From assembly GCF_030010415.1 (NCBI RefSeq), contig NZ_JASCSA010000007.1: a DNA stretch of 64,000 nucleotides; one strand, 5' to 3'. Shown piece after piece: positions 16,238-24,349 of this stretch. The notes under the pieces are model-generated. The model was not told where the DNA came from and did not search any database. It saw only the letters and a program-made list of their open reading frames with translations. How positions within the stretch are numbered: the stretch's first letter is position 1; every line of letters begins with the position of its first letter. Source of the DNA: Cobetia amphilecti. Its GTDB lineage: Bacteria; Pseudomonadota; Gammaproteobacteria; Pseudomonadales; Halomonadaceae. Both the position numbers and the translations under genes were made by a program.

Positions 16238-17776
16238 ATGTCGACAGAGCAGACCCCCGCCATTGATGAGCAGCAGGCCGCCGAACAGGCTCAGGAAGAG
16301 AACCGCCTGATCGCCGAACGTCGCGCCAAGCTGAGCGCCCGCCGCGAGCAGGCCGCCGCCGAAGGCAAGAGTGCCTTCCCGAATGATTTCCGTCGTGACA
16401 GCCTCGCCGCTGACCTGATGGAAGAGCTGGGCGAGAAGGACAAGGCCGAGCTGGAGACGCTGGACCGCAAGGCCGCCGTCGCCGGGCGTATCATGCGCAA
16501 ACGTGGCCCCTTCATCGTGCTGCAGGAAGTCTCCGGCCAGATTCAGCTCTACGTCGACAAGAAGGGCCTGCCGGAAGCGCTGCTCGAGGACATCAAGAGC
16601 TGGGATATCGGTGACATCGTCGGTGCCAGTGGCCCGGTGCACAAATCCGGCAAGGGCGATCTGTACGTCATGATCGAAAGCGCCCAGCTGATGACCAAGA
16701 ACCTGCGTCCGCTGCCGGACAAGTTCCACGGTCTGTCCGATCAGGAAATGCGCTATCGCCAGCGTTATGTCGACCTGATCATGAACGAGCAGTCACGTCG
16801 CACCTTCGCGCTGCGTGCCGGCATCGTCGCCTCCATCCGTCGCTTCCTCAGCGATCGCGGCTTCATGGAAGTCGAGACGCCGATGCTGCAGCAGATTCCG
16901 GGTGGCGCGACCGCACGTCCGTTCATCACGCACCACAATGCGCTGGACATGGAAATGTACCTGCGCATCGCGCCGGAGCTGTACCTCAAGCGTCTGGTGG
17001 TGGGTGGCTTCGAGCGCGTGTTCGAGATCAACCGCAACTTCCGCAACGAAGGGCTGTCGACGCGTCACAACCCCGAGTTCACCATGCTCGAGTTCTACTG
17101 GGCCTACGCGGACTACCGTGACCTGATCGCGCTCACCGAAGACATGATCCGGACTGCCGCGCAGGAAGTGCTCGGCACCACGCAGATCACCTGTCAGGGC
17201 AGCGAGTACGACCTGAGCCAGCCGTTCATCCAGATGACCATGCGCGAGTCGATCATCAAGTACGGCGATGGCATCACCGAGGCCGACCTGGCCGATTACG
17301 ACGCCGCGCGCGCCACGGCCGAGCGTCTCGGTATCCAGGTCAAGCCGATCTGGGGTCTGGGCAAGCTCGAGACCGAGATCTTCGAGGAAGTCGCCGAGCA
17401 CCGTCTCGACCAGCCGACCTTCATCACCGAATATCCGGCCGAAGTCAGCCCGCTGGCGCGTCGCAACGATGCCAACCCGCACGTGACCGATCGCTTCGAG
17501 TTCTTCGTCGGTGGTCGCGAGATCGCCAATGGCTTCTCGGAGCTCAACGACGCCGAAGATCAGGCCGAACGCTTCCAGGCCCAGGTGGCCGAGAAGGACG
17601 CCGGTGATGACGAAGCCATGTTCTACGACGCCGACTACGTGCGCGCGCTGGAATACGGCATGCCGCCGACCGCCGGTGAAGGCATCGGCATCGATCGTCT
17701 GGTGATGCTGCTGACCGACAGCGCCTCCATCCGCGACGTGCTGCTGTTCCCGGCGATGCGTCCGCAGCAGGGCTGA
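16238..17776 (+). CDS. lysS: Lysyl-tRNA synthetase, class II
   Basis: This cytoplasmic enzyme charges tRNA-Lys with lysine using ATP. The 512-residue protein has an N-terminal helix, an OB-fold anticodon domain (GRIMRKRGPFIVLQ), then a class II core: motif 1 in RGFMEVETPMLQ, motif 2 in FRNEGLSTRHNPEFTMLE, and motif 3 in GIGIDRLVMLLTD. The prfB-lysS order is the same as in E. coli and many gammaproteobacteria. The start is an ATG just after a pyrimidine-rich segment with a weak ribosome site; the length fits the family. Confidence 0.97.
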   Translation: MSTEQTPAIDEQQAAEQAQEENRLIAERRAKLSARREQAAAEGKSAFPNDFRRDSLAADLMEELGEKDKAELETLDRKAAVAGRIMRKRGPFIVLQEVSGQIQLYVDKKGLPEALLEDIKSWDIGDIVGASGPVHKSGKGDLYVMIESAQLMTKNLRPLPDKFHGLSDQEMRYRQRYVDLIMNEQSRRTFALRAGIVASIRRFLSDRGFMEVETPMLQQIPGGATARPFITHHNALDMEMYLRIAPELYLKRLVVGGFERVFEINRNFRNEGLSTRHNPEFTMLEFYWAYADYRDLIALTEDMIRTAAQEVLGTTQITCQGSEYDLSQPFIQMTMRESIIKYGDGITEADLADYDAARATAERLGIQVKPIWGLGKLETEIFEEVAEHRLDQPTFITEYPAEVSPLARRNDANPHVTDRFEFFVGGREIANGFSELNDAEDQAERFQAQVAEKDAGDDEAMFYDADYVRALEYGMPPTAGEGIGIDRLVMLLTDSASIRDVLLFPAMRPQQG

Positions 17777-18143
17777 GCAGTCGGCCGCCAGCCCCTCATG
17801 ATGTGTCGGCGTGATGCGCCATCGTGACGGGCCACGCTGAGGGCACCCACAACGCCTCCGATCCCTGATCGGGGGCGTTGTGGTCTCTGCCTCACACGAA
17901 TGGCTGACGACGAGTGCCTCGCGGGGCATGATCGGTGCCGATGAGGCAAGGTGGCGCTTGGCTTTGTTGCCCGCGAGCGGCCATAATGGTCGGCGTCCAG
18001 TCTGCTGGCGCCCTGGCACTGCCAGGGTGACGCGCTGGACGCCTCGAGGCTCACCCGCATCGCGTGCCTGCTTTATGAGCGGCGCTGCCATCCACGGTGT
18101 GTCCTGTCTCGGAATTGTCCCTGAATGTCCTGGAGAGTGCAGA
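17777..18143. other. Intergenic region after lysS
   Basis: It contains the lysS terminator hairpin (17847-17883) and otherwise nothing I recognise. The reading frame of the next gene is open back to 17880, but that part lacks a ribosome site and family-like sequence. Confidence 0.5.
17847..17883 (+). terminator. Terminator hairpin after lysS
   Basis: CCACAACGCC with CCGATC pairs almost perfectly with GATCGG and GGCGTTGTGG in a stem of about 17 bp with loop CCT. The tail is TCTCTG, weak in T. Confidence 0.65.
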
Positions 18144-18527
18144 ATGAAGCTGCTTAACCGTTCCGCCCTGAGCGTCAAGCCGACCCAGGCGTTTGTCGAC
18201 TGGATCAACTCGCTGGAATCCGAAGGCGAGGGAGGCGAGGATCTGGCGCTGGAGGATGTCAATCAGGAGAGCACCGTCTACCTGATTCCCGAGATGGACA
18301 CGCGTGAGGCGCTGGATGGCTTCGTCTCCGAGCGCTGGCTGGACGTGCTGGAAAGCGAGCTGCGCGCCTGGGAAGAAGATACCCGTCATTGGCCGGAGCC
18401 GATGGACAAGGCACTCTTCGAGCGCTTCCTGACCGTCGAGCACAGCTATCTGGCGGTCGACCTGGACGACGAGGCACCGCTGGAAGTCAGCGAAGTCGAT
18501 GACGAGCTGCTGGCCGATCTGGACTGA
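18144..18527 (+). CDS. Small acidic conserved protein of unknown function
   Basis: The 127-residue product begins MKLLNRSALSVKPTQAFVDW and contains STVYLIPEMDT and ERWLDVLESELRAW. From memory these match an uncharacterised family in pseudomonads and related bacteria. It is strongly acidic, especially the last 20 residues, with no cysteine, membrane segment or signal. The ATG follows GGAGA at a good distance. It stands alone, between the lysS terminator and its own hairpin at 18623. No function can be assigned. Confidence 0.8.
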   Translation: MKLLNRSALSVKPTQAFVDWINSLESEGEGGEDLALEDVNQESTVYLIPEMDTREALDGFVSERWLDVLESELRAWEEDTRHWPEPMDKALFERFLTVEHSYLAVDLDDEAPLEVSEVDDELLADLD

Positions 18528-18570
18528 CTCTTCGGCATGATGGCCGTCGTCGTCGCACTTTCCGCAAGAG

Positions 18571-18609
18571 CTGTCAGCAAGCGCCGTCAGCAATGACTGT
18601 CAGTGATGG
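18571..18609. repeat. Degenerate 13-bp tandem repeat, 3 copies
   Basis: Units CTGTCAGCAAGCG, CCGTCAGCAATGA and CTGTCAGTGATGG run in tandem between the stop codon of the small acidic protein and the hairpin at 18623. Confidence 0.6.
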
Positions 18610-18622
18610 CGACAGACGCTAC

Positions 18623-18653
18623 AATGGCCTCGGGCAAAATGCCCGAGGCCATT
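18623..18653 (+). terminator. Hairpin between the acidic protein and bolA
   Basis: AATGGCCTCGGGCA pairs perfectly with TGCCCGAGGCCATT across the loop AAA. The tail has few T, but the 14-bp stem is strong. Confidence 0.65.
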
Positions 18654-18732
18654 TGCGTTGTGGCGATCGCATCGTCACCCTCAATTTTCCGCATGTCCGT
18701 CGTGCGGCTTCCCCCCTTCAAGGAGATTGCGC

Positions 18733-19044
18733 ATGAGAATCCAGACCCAGATAGACACCAAGCTCGCGACGCTTGACCCGTTGATGGTCGAAGTCGTCAA
18801 CGAGAGCCATATGCATAGCGTGCCGGCCAACTCCGAGACCCACTTCAAGGTCACGCTGGTCAGCGATCGCTTCAGCGGCCTGTCGCGGGTCAAGCGTCAC
18901 CAGCAGCTGTATGCCTTGCTCAGCGAAGAGCTGGATGGCCCGGTGCACGCACTGGCACTGCATCTGTACACCGCGCAGGAGTGGGCGGCACGCGGCGGCG
19001 AGATTCCGGATTCCCCCAACTGTCTGGGCGGCGGCAAGCACTGA
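18733..19044 (+). CDS. BolA-family protein
   Basis: BolA proteins pair with monothiol glutaredoxins to handle iron-sulfur clusters, and E. coli BolA also affects cell shape and transcription. This 103-residue protein has the family core: NESHMHSVPANSETHFKVTLVSDRF, SRVKRHQQLYALL, and the end VHALALHLYTAQEW. The His in SHMH and the later conserved His in HALALHLY are candidate cluster ligands. The ATG follows AAGGAGATTGCGC, a good ribosome site. It is closely followed by the HolD-like gene. Confidence 0.92.
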   Translation: MRIQTQIDTKLATLDPLMVEVVNESHMHSVPANSETHFKVTLVSDRFSGLSRVKRHQQLYALLSEELDGPVHALALHLYTAQEWAARGGEIPDSPNCLGGGKH

Positions 19045-19046
19045 CC

Positions 19047-20018
19047 ATGACCCCTGAGCCGCAACGCCTGCAATATCTGGACGCGATGGGACTGACCGCC
19101 TGGGTCGGTCGCTATCAGCTGCCCAATGCCTTGCCCACCCAAGCGTGTGACTGGCCCGAGCCGCAAGCGGCGGAGGCGGTCGCGCCCCAGGCGCGCCTGC
19201 ACGCGCTGATCGATGAGGCGCCGCGTCCGCCTGCTGCCCACCAGACGGCGGATGCCAGCCATGGCTCCTCCGCTCAGGCTGGCGGCATGGCCGGCAGCGC
19301 GACGCCACGCCCGGCAGGGCCTTCTCCGGCCTCGAGTGCACGCGCCTTGCTGGGCATGGCGCCGGCGGCGGTCGAAGCCTCCGCTGCGGCTACCTCGCCG
19401 GCGCCCGGCGCTGCCGAGACCAGCAGCACCGCCTCGTGGGGGACGCCGCCGACGCAGGTCACGGCCGAGGCACCGGCAGCAGATGAGGCAGTGACGCCGC
19501 CAGCGGCAGACAAGCCGCCACTGCGCTTCAGCGTTCAGCTGGCGGCGCTGGAAGGGCGCTGGTTGATCATGCTGCCCGGTGACGAGGCACCGCATCTGGA
19601 AGGGGAAGCCTTGCTCAAGGCGTTGTGGCGCGCCGCCGGCATCGAGGCGGCATCAGGGCTCACCTTCAGCCACTTCCGCTGGCCGCTGTTGCCCAACCTC
19701 AAGGCCAGTGCGCCACTCGAGGAAGCCCGCGAAGGATTGCATGCCTTCCTGAGTGGCCCGGCGCGGCGCGGCTGGCAGCCGGAGCGGCTGTTGATCTTCG
19801 GCAGTGATGAGGCCAGCGAGACGCTGCGCGAGGTGCTCGGTATCACCGCTTCCCAGCGCGGCGAGGCGACTTCAAGTCTGCTGAACCTGCCGGTCTGGCA
19901 GGGACCGGCGCTGTCGGCGCTGGCTCGCTCCAGTGAGGCCAAGCGCAAACTGTGGCCGCTGTTGATCCGCTGGGGGCGCGAGTGGCAGTCGGCATCGCCG
20001 CAGACGGACGCCTCATGA
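19047..20018 (+). CDS. Putative DNA polymerase III psi-like (HolD-like) protein with Ala/Pro-rich insert
   Basis: The 323-residue product looks like a remote HolD. Its start, RLQYLDAMGLTAW, resembles the psi N-terminus where LGITQW holds Trp17, the contact to the clamp loader. Its end (LPVWQGPALSALARSSEAKRKLWPLL, read in parts) resembles the psi C-terminal LTDLRANPTARAALW. Between residues about 50 and 150 lies a low-complexity Ala/Pro/Ser segment absent from E. coli psi (137 residues). Context supports this: in E. coli holD directly precedes rimI, and here the stop overlaps the rimI start (ATGA). No profile search was possible. Confidence 0.6.
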   Translation: MTPEPQRLQYLDAMGLTAWVGRYQLPNALPTQACDWPEPQAAEAVAPQARLHALIDEAPRPPAAHQTADASHGSSAQAGGMAGSATPRPAGPSPASSARALLGMAPAAVEASAAATSPAPGAAETSSTASWGTPPTQVTAEAPAADEAVTPPAADKPPLRFSVQLAALEGRWLIMLPGDEAPHLEGEALLKALWRAAGIEAASGLTFSHFRWPLLPNLKASAPLEEAREGLHAFLSGPARRGWQPERLLIFGSDEASETLREVLGITASQRGEATSSLLNLPVWQGPALSALARSSEAKRKLWPLLIRWGREWQSASPQTDAS

Positions 20019-20548
20019 GCGAGTCAGCTGCCCGGCGCCTCGAGCTGCGTGAGCTGGCCGATGAGCAAGTGACCCTGACGGCGCTTGAGGCCATCGAGGC
20101 CAGCCAGGCACACGGCCTGAGCCAGTCACAGCTGATCGATGTGCTCAACGATGACGCGCGCTGTGTGCTGGGCGCCTGGTGGCAGGCCTGCGAGTCGTCG
20201 ACCTGTGAATCGTTGGACGGTGAGTCGCCGCTCGCGGAGCTGATCGGCTTCGTGGTGCTGGCGCGTGGGCCCTTCGAGGCCGAGATCGAGGCGATCACCG
20301 TACACGCCGCGCGGCGCGGGCAGGGCGTAGGTGCACGCCTTTTGGCCGCCGCCATCGCGCAGGCGCATGACTGGCAACGTGACTCGGGGCTTGAGCGCCT
20401 GCTGCTGGAGGTGCGCGCCAGCAATGCCGCCGCCGCTGCCCTCTATGCGAAGGCCGGTTTCACCCGGGATGGAGTGCGCAAGGGCTACTATCCGCTGGCG
20501 GATGGCGGGCGAGAAGATGCCTGGCTCATGTCGCTGCCGCTGGTGTGA
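20015..20548 (+). CDS. rimI: Ribosomal-protein S18 N-alpha-acetyltransferase RimI
   Basis: RimI acetylates the N-terminal alanine of ribosomal protein S18 using acetyl-CoA. The 177-residue GNAT protein has the acetyl-CoA loop RRGQGVGARLL, preceded by ITVHAARR, and the C-terminal LEVRASNAAAAALYAKAGF and GVRKGYYPLADGGREDAWLM typical of RimI. It is slightly longer than the E. coli enzyme, with an insertion in CESSTCESLDGES. Its ATG overlaps the stop of the HolD-like gene. Confidence 0.92.
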   Translation: MSESAARRLELRELADEQVTLTALEAIEASQAHGLSQSQLIDVLNDDARCVLGAWWQACESSTCESLDGESPLAELIGFVVLARGPFEAEIEAITVHAARRGQGVGARLLAAAIAQAHDWQRDSGLERLLLEVRASNAAAAALYAKAGFTRDGVRKGYYPLADGGREDAWLMSLPLV

Positions 20549-20604
20549 TCCTGGCCCTTCTGTCTTGGGCTCCGGCTATTTCCCTTGTGCTTGTGCCGAT
20601 ACGA

Positions 20605-20639
20605 AACGCCGCCGACAGTCTCCTGTCGGCGGCGTTTTC
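20605..20639 (+). terminator. Terminator after rimI
   Basis: AACGCCGCCGACAG pairs perfectly with CTGTCGGCGGCGTT across TCTC, followed by TTC. The rimI and zapB transcripts converge here. Confidence 0.85.
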
Positions 20640-20662
20640 ATGAGGCCCTGCTCATGGCCTCT

Positions 20663-20712
20663 TGTTCAAGCGCTCCTGTTCAAGAGTCATTGTTCAAGAG
20701 TGCATGTTCACG
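20663..20712. repeat. 14-bp tandem repeat, about 3.5 copies
   Basis: TGTTCAAG recurs at 20663, 20677, 20691 and (as TGTTCACG) 20705, an exact 14-bp period. It lies between the zapB stop and the rimI terminator. Confidence 0.75.
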
Positions 20713-20741
20713 CGGCCCAGCGCGCAGGACGCGCGGGAGCA

Positions 20742-21002
20742 TCAGGCGCTCTGGGTTTCGCTCTCGGTCTCGCTGAAGCGTGCGACCAGCGCTTCCAGAC
20801 GCTGTGCCCACTGGTCACGCTCTTCCTGCAGTTGAGCGTTGGTCTGGCGCAGCTGTTCCAGCTCTTCGCCCTGACCTGTCTTGGCTTCGGTCAGGCGCTG
20901 GTTCTCTTCCTTCAGCTCTTCGACTTCCATCTTCAGCATCTCGATGCTGTCGATGGCCTGGCCGACTTTCTGCTCAAGTTGGGTAAAGAGTTCGGTGCTC
21001 AT
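20742..21002 (-). CDS. zapB: ZapB-like division coiled-coil protein
   Basis: ZapB is a small coiled coil that joins the division ring through ZapA and helps tie it to the chromosome terminus. The 86-residue product starts MSTELFTQLEQKVGQAIDSI, very like E. coli ZapB (LEVFEKLEAKVQQAIDTI), then MLKMEVEELKEENQRL and a continuous heptad pattern with no Gly or Pro until the tail. The start preceded by AAGGAG at 5 bases was chosen over an ATG 7 codons upstream. Confidence 0.85.
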   Translation of the reverse strand: MSTELFTQLEQKVGQAIDSIEMLKMEVEELKEENQRLTEAKTGQGEELEQLRQTNAQLQEERDQWAQRLEALVARFSETESETQSA

Positions 21003-21184
21003 GCTATCTCCTTGTCGAGTCACGGTCGTGGCCCGAGGGGGTTCGTTGAGGGCGGTAAAGGTATGCGGTAAATGCTGGTGCGATGAATATCGGCCATGTC
21101 GGGAATCCTTGCCGGATGGCGCAGCGATACCCGCCTGCAGGCAGACTACGACGCCGCCTGAGTCGACACAAGTGGGAAGGTGGC

Positions 21185-21871
21185 TCAGGCGGGCGGATGG
21201 CGCCGATACAGGCGGCCATGACTGTCGCCGGCACGGCTTTCCCGGTGCAGCTGCCAGTTGGCGGGCACCACGGGGTCGAGGCCGGATTCCACTTCCAGAT
21301 AGATCATGGCGTCATCGCTCAGCCAGCCATGCGCTTCGAGCAGCGCGCAGCTCGCGGCGGCCAGCTCGAGCCGGAAGGGCGGATCGAGCAGCACCAGATC
21401 CATGCCGCCTGCAGCGGGAGTGGCCGTCTCGAGCCAGTGCAGGACATCGCCGGTCACCACCTGCGTTGGCAGGCTGTCGCCGTTGGCGAGGGTCGCGAGA
21501 TTGGCCTCGAGCGCGCGCGCGACGCGGCTGTCGCGCTCCACGAAGGTGACGTGAGCCGCCTCACGCGACAGTGCCTCGAGACCCAGTGCGCCGCTGCCGG
21601 CATAGAGATCAAGCACGCGGGCGCCGCCGACATGAAAGCCCAGCCAGTTGTAGAGCGTCTCACGCACGCGGTCGGGCGTCGGGCGTAGACCCGGTGCGTC
21701 GATCACGTTGAGCAGGCGGCGCTTGAAGCGCCCGCCGATGATGCGCAGGCGACCTGGCCCGCCGGCGGCCTGGCCACGCTTGCCGCTCTGCTTGCCGTGC
21801 TGTTTGTCAGCGCGCGAGGGCGCGTTGGATTTGCCCCGTGCGGGGCCTTGGGAGGATGCGCGTTTTTTCAT
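21185..21871 (-). CDS. rsmD: 16S rRNA m2G966 methyltransferase RsmD
   Basis: RsmD methylates G966 of 16S rRNA with S-adenosylmethionine. The 228-residue protein has a basic, low-complexity N-terminal extension of about 40 residues, then GRLRIIGGRFKRR, RPTPDRVRETLYNWL, the SAM motif VLDLYAGSGALGLEALSR and the catalytic LVLLDPPF. The extension makes it longer than the 198-residue E. coli enzyme. It diverges from ftsY, its usual neighbour. Confidence 0.94.
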   Translation of the reverse strand: MKKRASSQGPARGKSNAPSRADKQHGKQSGKRGQAAGGPGRLRIIGGRFKRRLLNVIDAPGLRPTPDRVRETLYNWLGFHVGGARVLDLYAGSGALGLEALSREAAHVTFVERDSRVARALEANLATLANGDSLPTQVVTGDVLHWLETATPAAGGMDLVLLDPPFRLELAAASCALLEAHGWLSDDAMIYLEVESGLDPVVPANWQLHRESRAGDSHGRLYRRHPPA

Positions 21872-21977
21872 GCCGCGAGTCTAGCATGTGCGACGCCGGA
21901 TGCCGCGCGGTGCGTACCTTCAGCCCCGAAGGGATGGTAGGATGACGCCACTTTCACGAGTTCAGGACTGTCTCGCC

Positions 21978-23684
21978 ATGTTCGGTTTTTTCAAGCGCAA
22001 GAAACACAAGGCTCAGGAGCAGAAAGCCTCCGAGCAGCAGGCCCTCGAGCAACAGGCTCTTGAACAGACACAAGACGCCACGCCCCACGAGCAAGCCGAT
22101 GCCGAGCAGGCAGCGCGGCTCGAGGCGAAGCGTCTCGAGGCCGAGAAGGTAGAGGCAGAGCGCCTTGCCGGTGAAGAGGCGGCTCGGGTCGAGGCTCAGA
22201 AGCTCGAAGAGCAGAAGGCCGAGGCTCAGAAGCTCGAAGAGCAGAAGGCCGAAGCTGAAGCCGAGCGCATCGCCCAGGAACGCGCAGCGCAGGAGCAGGC
22301 CGCTCAGGAACAGGCCGCCCGAGACGAAGCCGAGCGCATCGCCCAGGAGCAGGCCGCTGCAGAACGCGTCGCCGCCGAAAAGGCCGCCCAGGAAGAGGCG
22401 GAACGTCTGGCTGCCGAGCAGGCCGCCCAGGCAGAGGCCGAGCGTATCGCTGCCGAACAGGCCGCTCAGGCCCGTGCGGAAGAAGCCGCCAGTGAAGCGC
22501 GTGCCGAAGAGGCGCGTATCGCGGCTCGCGAGGAAGAAGAGCGTCAGGCCGCCGCGCAACTGGCCGCCATCGAGGCCGAAGAGCAGGCCGCGCTGGAACA
22601 GGCTCGCCAGGAAGAAGAAGCACGTGCCGCCGAGGCTGCCGCCGCTGGCGCAGACGCCGTGGTCGAGGATGACGCTGCGCGTGATACGGCCCGCGACGGA
22701 CGGGAAAAGCCGCGTCGTGGCTTCTTCGCGCGCATCAAGGCCGGTCTTGGCAAGACACGCGCCAATCTGACCGAGGGCGTCGCCAGCCTGTTCCTCGGCA
22801 AGAAGCAGATCGATGATGAGCTGATGGAAGACCTCGAGACCCAGCTGCTGATGGCAGACGTGGGCATCGAGGCGACCACCGAGATCATCGACAACCTGAC
22901 CGCGCGCATCTCGCGCAAGGAATTGAAGGAGCCGCAGGCGCTCTACGAAGCGCTGCAGGAAGAGCTGCGCGTGATGCTGGCGCCGGTCGCCAAGGACCTG
23001 GAGCTGCCGGCCAAGGGCAGCGGCCCCTTCGTGATCCTGATGATCGGCGTCAACGGCGTCGGCAAGACCACCACCATCGGCAAGCTGGCCAAGCGCTATC
23101 AGAGTCAGGGCCGCAGCGTGATGCTGGCGGCGGGCGATACCTTCCGCGCCGCGGCGGTGGAGCAGCTCAAGGTGTGGGGCGAGCGCAACAAGGTGCCGGT
23201 CATTGCTCAACATACCGGCGCCGACAGTGCCTCGGTCATCTATGACGCCCTGGAAGCCGCCAAGGCGCGTAACGTCGATATCCTGATCGCCGATACCGCG
23301 GGCCGCCTGCACAACAAGAGCCACCTGATGGAAGAGCTCAAGAAGGTGCAGCGCGTGATGGCCAAGCTGGATGTGTCCGCGCCCCACGAGGTGATGCTGG
23401 TGCTGGATGCCGGTACCGGCCAGAACGCGCTGTCACAGGCCTCCACCTTCCATGAAGCGGTCAACATCACGGGCCTGACGCTGACCAAGCTGGATGGAAC
23501 TGCCAAGGGCGGCATCATCTTCGCGCTGGCCAAGCAGCTCAATCTGCCGATCCGCTATATCGGTGTCGGGGAAGGTGTCGATGACCTGCGCCCCTTCGCG
23601 GCTGATGACTTCGTCAGTGCCCTGTTCGCACGTGCTGGCGATGAGGCAAGCGAAGAGGCCAACGCCGAGTCGCGCGAGGCATGA
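21978..23684 (+). CDS. ftsY: Signal recognition particle receptor FtsY
   Basis: FtsY is the membrane-associated GTPase that receives ribosome-SRP complexes for insertion of inner-membrane proteins. The 568-residue protein opens with MFGFFKRKK, a basic membrane-binding start, followed by an acidic, Ala/Glu/Gln-rich repetitive A domain up to about residue 235. The NG domain follows, with P-loop GVNGVGKTT from 357, DTAGR and TKLDGTAKGG. The A domain includes a perfect 30-bp tandem duplication at 22191-22250. I start at the ATG of the KRK motif although the frame is open 30 codons upstream. Confidence 0.96.
   Translation: MFGFFKRKKHKAQEQKASEQQALEQQALEQTQDATPHEQADAEQAARLEAKRLEAEKVEAERLAGEEAARVEAQKLEEQKAEAQKLEEQKAEAEAERIAQERAAQEQAAQEQAARDEAERIAQEQAAAERVAAEKAAQEEAERLAAEQAAQAEAERIAAEQAAQARAEEAASEARAEEARIAAREEEERQAAAQLAAIEAEEQAALEQARQEEEARAAEAAAAGADAVVEDDAARDTARDGREKPRRGFFARIKAGLGKTRANLTEGVASLFLGKKQIDDELMEDLETQLLMADVGIEATTEIIDNLTARISRKELKEPQALYEALQEELRVMLAPVAKDLELPAKGSGPFVILMIGVNGVGKTTTIGKLAKRYQSQGRSVMLAAGDTFRAAAVEQLKVWGERNKVPVIAQHTGADSASVIYDALEAAKARNVDILIADTAGRLHNKSHLMEELKKVQRVMAKLDVSAPHEVMLVLDAGTGQNALSQASTFHEAVNITGLTLTKLDGTAKGGIIFALAKQLNLPIRYIGVGEGVDDLRPFAADDFVSALFARAGDEASEEANAESREA
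22191..22250 (+). repeat. Perfect 30-bp tandem duplication in ftsY
   Basis: Bases 22191-22220 and 22221-22250 are identical and each encodes ten residues of the Glu/Gln/Lys/Ala-rich A domain (EAQKLEEQKA). Confidence 0.9.
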
Positions 23685-24349
23685 TTGCCTTCGAGCATGT
23701 CGGCAAGCGCTATGGAGGGCGCTTCGATGCACTGGCCGGGCTCGACTTCAGGGTCGAGCGTGGCGAGATGGTCTTTCTGACAGGCCATTCCGGTGCCGGC
23801 AAGAGCTCGTTGCTCAAGCTGATCATGCTCCTCGAGCGCCCCTCGCGTGGGCGCATTCTGGTGGCGGGGCACGATATCGGGCGACTGCATACCTCCCAGG
23901 TGCCGTATTACCGCCGCCAGATCGGCGTGGTCTTCCAGGACCACCAGCTGCTGACCGACCGCAACATCTTCCATAACGTGGCCCTGCCGCTGATGATCCA
24001 GGGGGTTCCGCCGCGTGAACAGGCGCGGCGGGTGCGGGCGGCGCTCGACAAGGTCGGCCTTTTGCATCGTGAGAAGGCACTGCCGATCGAGCTGTCCGGT
24101 GGTGAGCAGCAGCGGGTCGGCATCGCGCGCGCCGTGGTCAACAAGCCCGCGCTGCTGCTGGCCGATGAGCCGACCGGCAATCTGGACCCGGCACTGTCCG
24201 CCGACATCATGCGTCTGTTCGAGGACTTCAATCGCATCGGTACCACGGTGATGATTGCCAGTCACGATCTGGCGCTGATCGCCCGCCTGCACCATCGCAC
24301 GCTGGAGCTGTCCGATGGTCGTCTGATCGCCGACAAGGATGCCCGATGA
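23681..24349 (+). CDS. ftsE: Cell division ATP-binding protein FtsE
   Basis: FtsE is the cytoplasmic ATPase of the FtsEX complex, which activates periplasmic murein hydrolases during division. The 222 residues contain P-loop GHSGAGKSS, the Q-loop VFQDHQLL, signature LSGGEQQRVGIARA, Walker B LLLADEPTGNLD and the switch ASHD. The ATG overlaps the ftsY stop (ATGA) and the stop overlaps ftsX in the same way. Confidence 0.97.
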   Translation: MIAFEHVGKRYGGRFDALAGLDFRVERGEMVFLTGHSGAGKSSLLKLIMLLERPSRGRILVAGHDIGRLHTSQVPYYRRQIGVVFQDHQLLTDRNIFHNVALPLMIQGVPPREQARRVRAALDKVGLLHREKALPIELSGGEQQRVGIARAVVNKPALLLADEPTGNLDPALSADIMRLFEDFNRIGTTVMIASHDLALIARLHHRTLELSDGRLIADKDAR

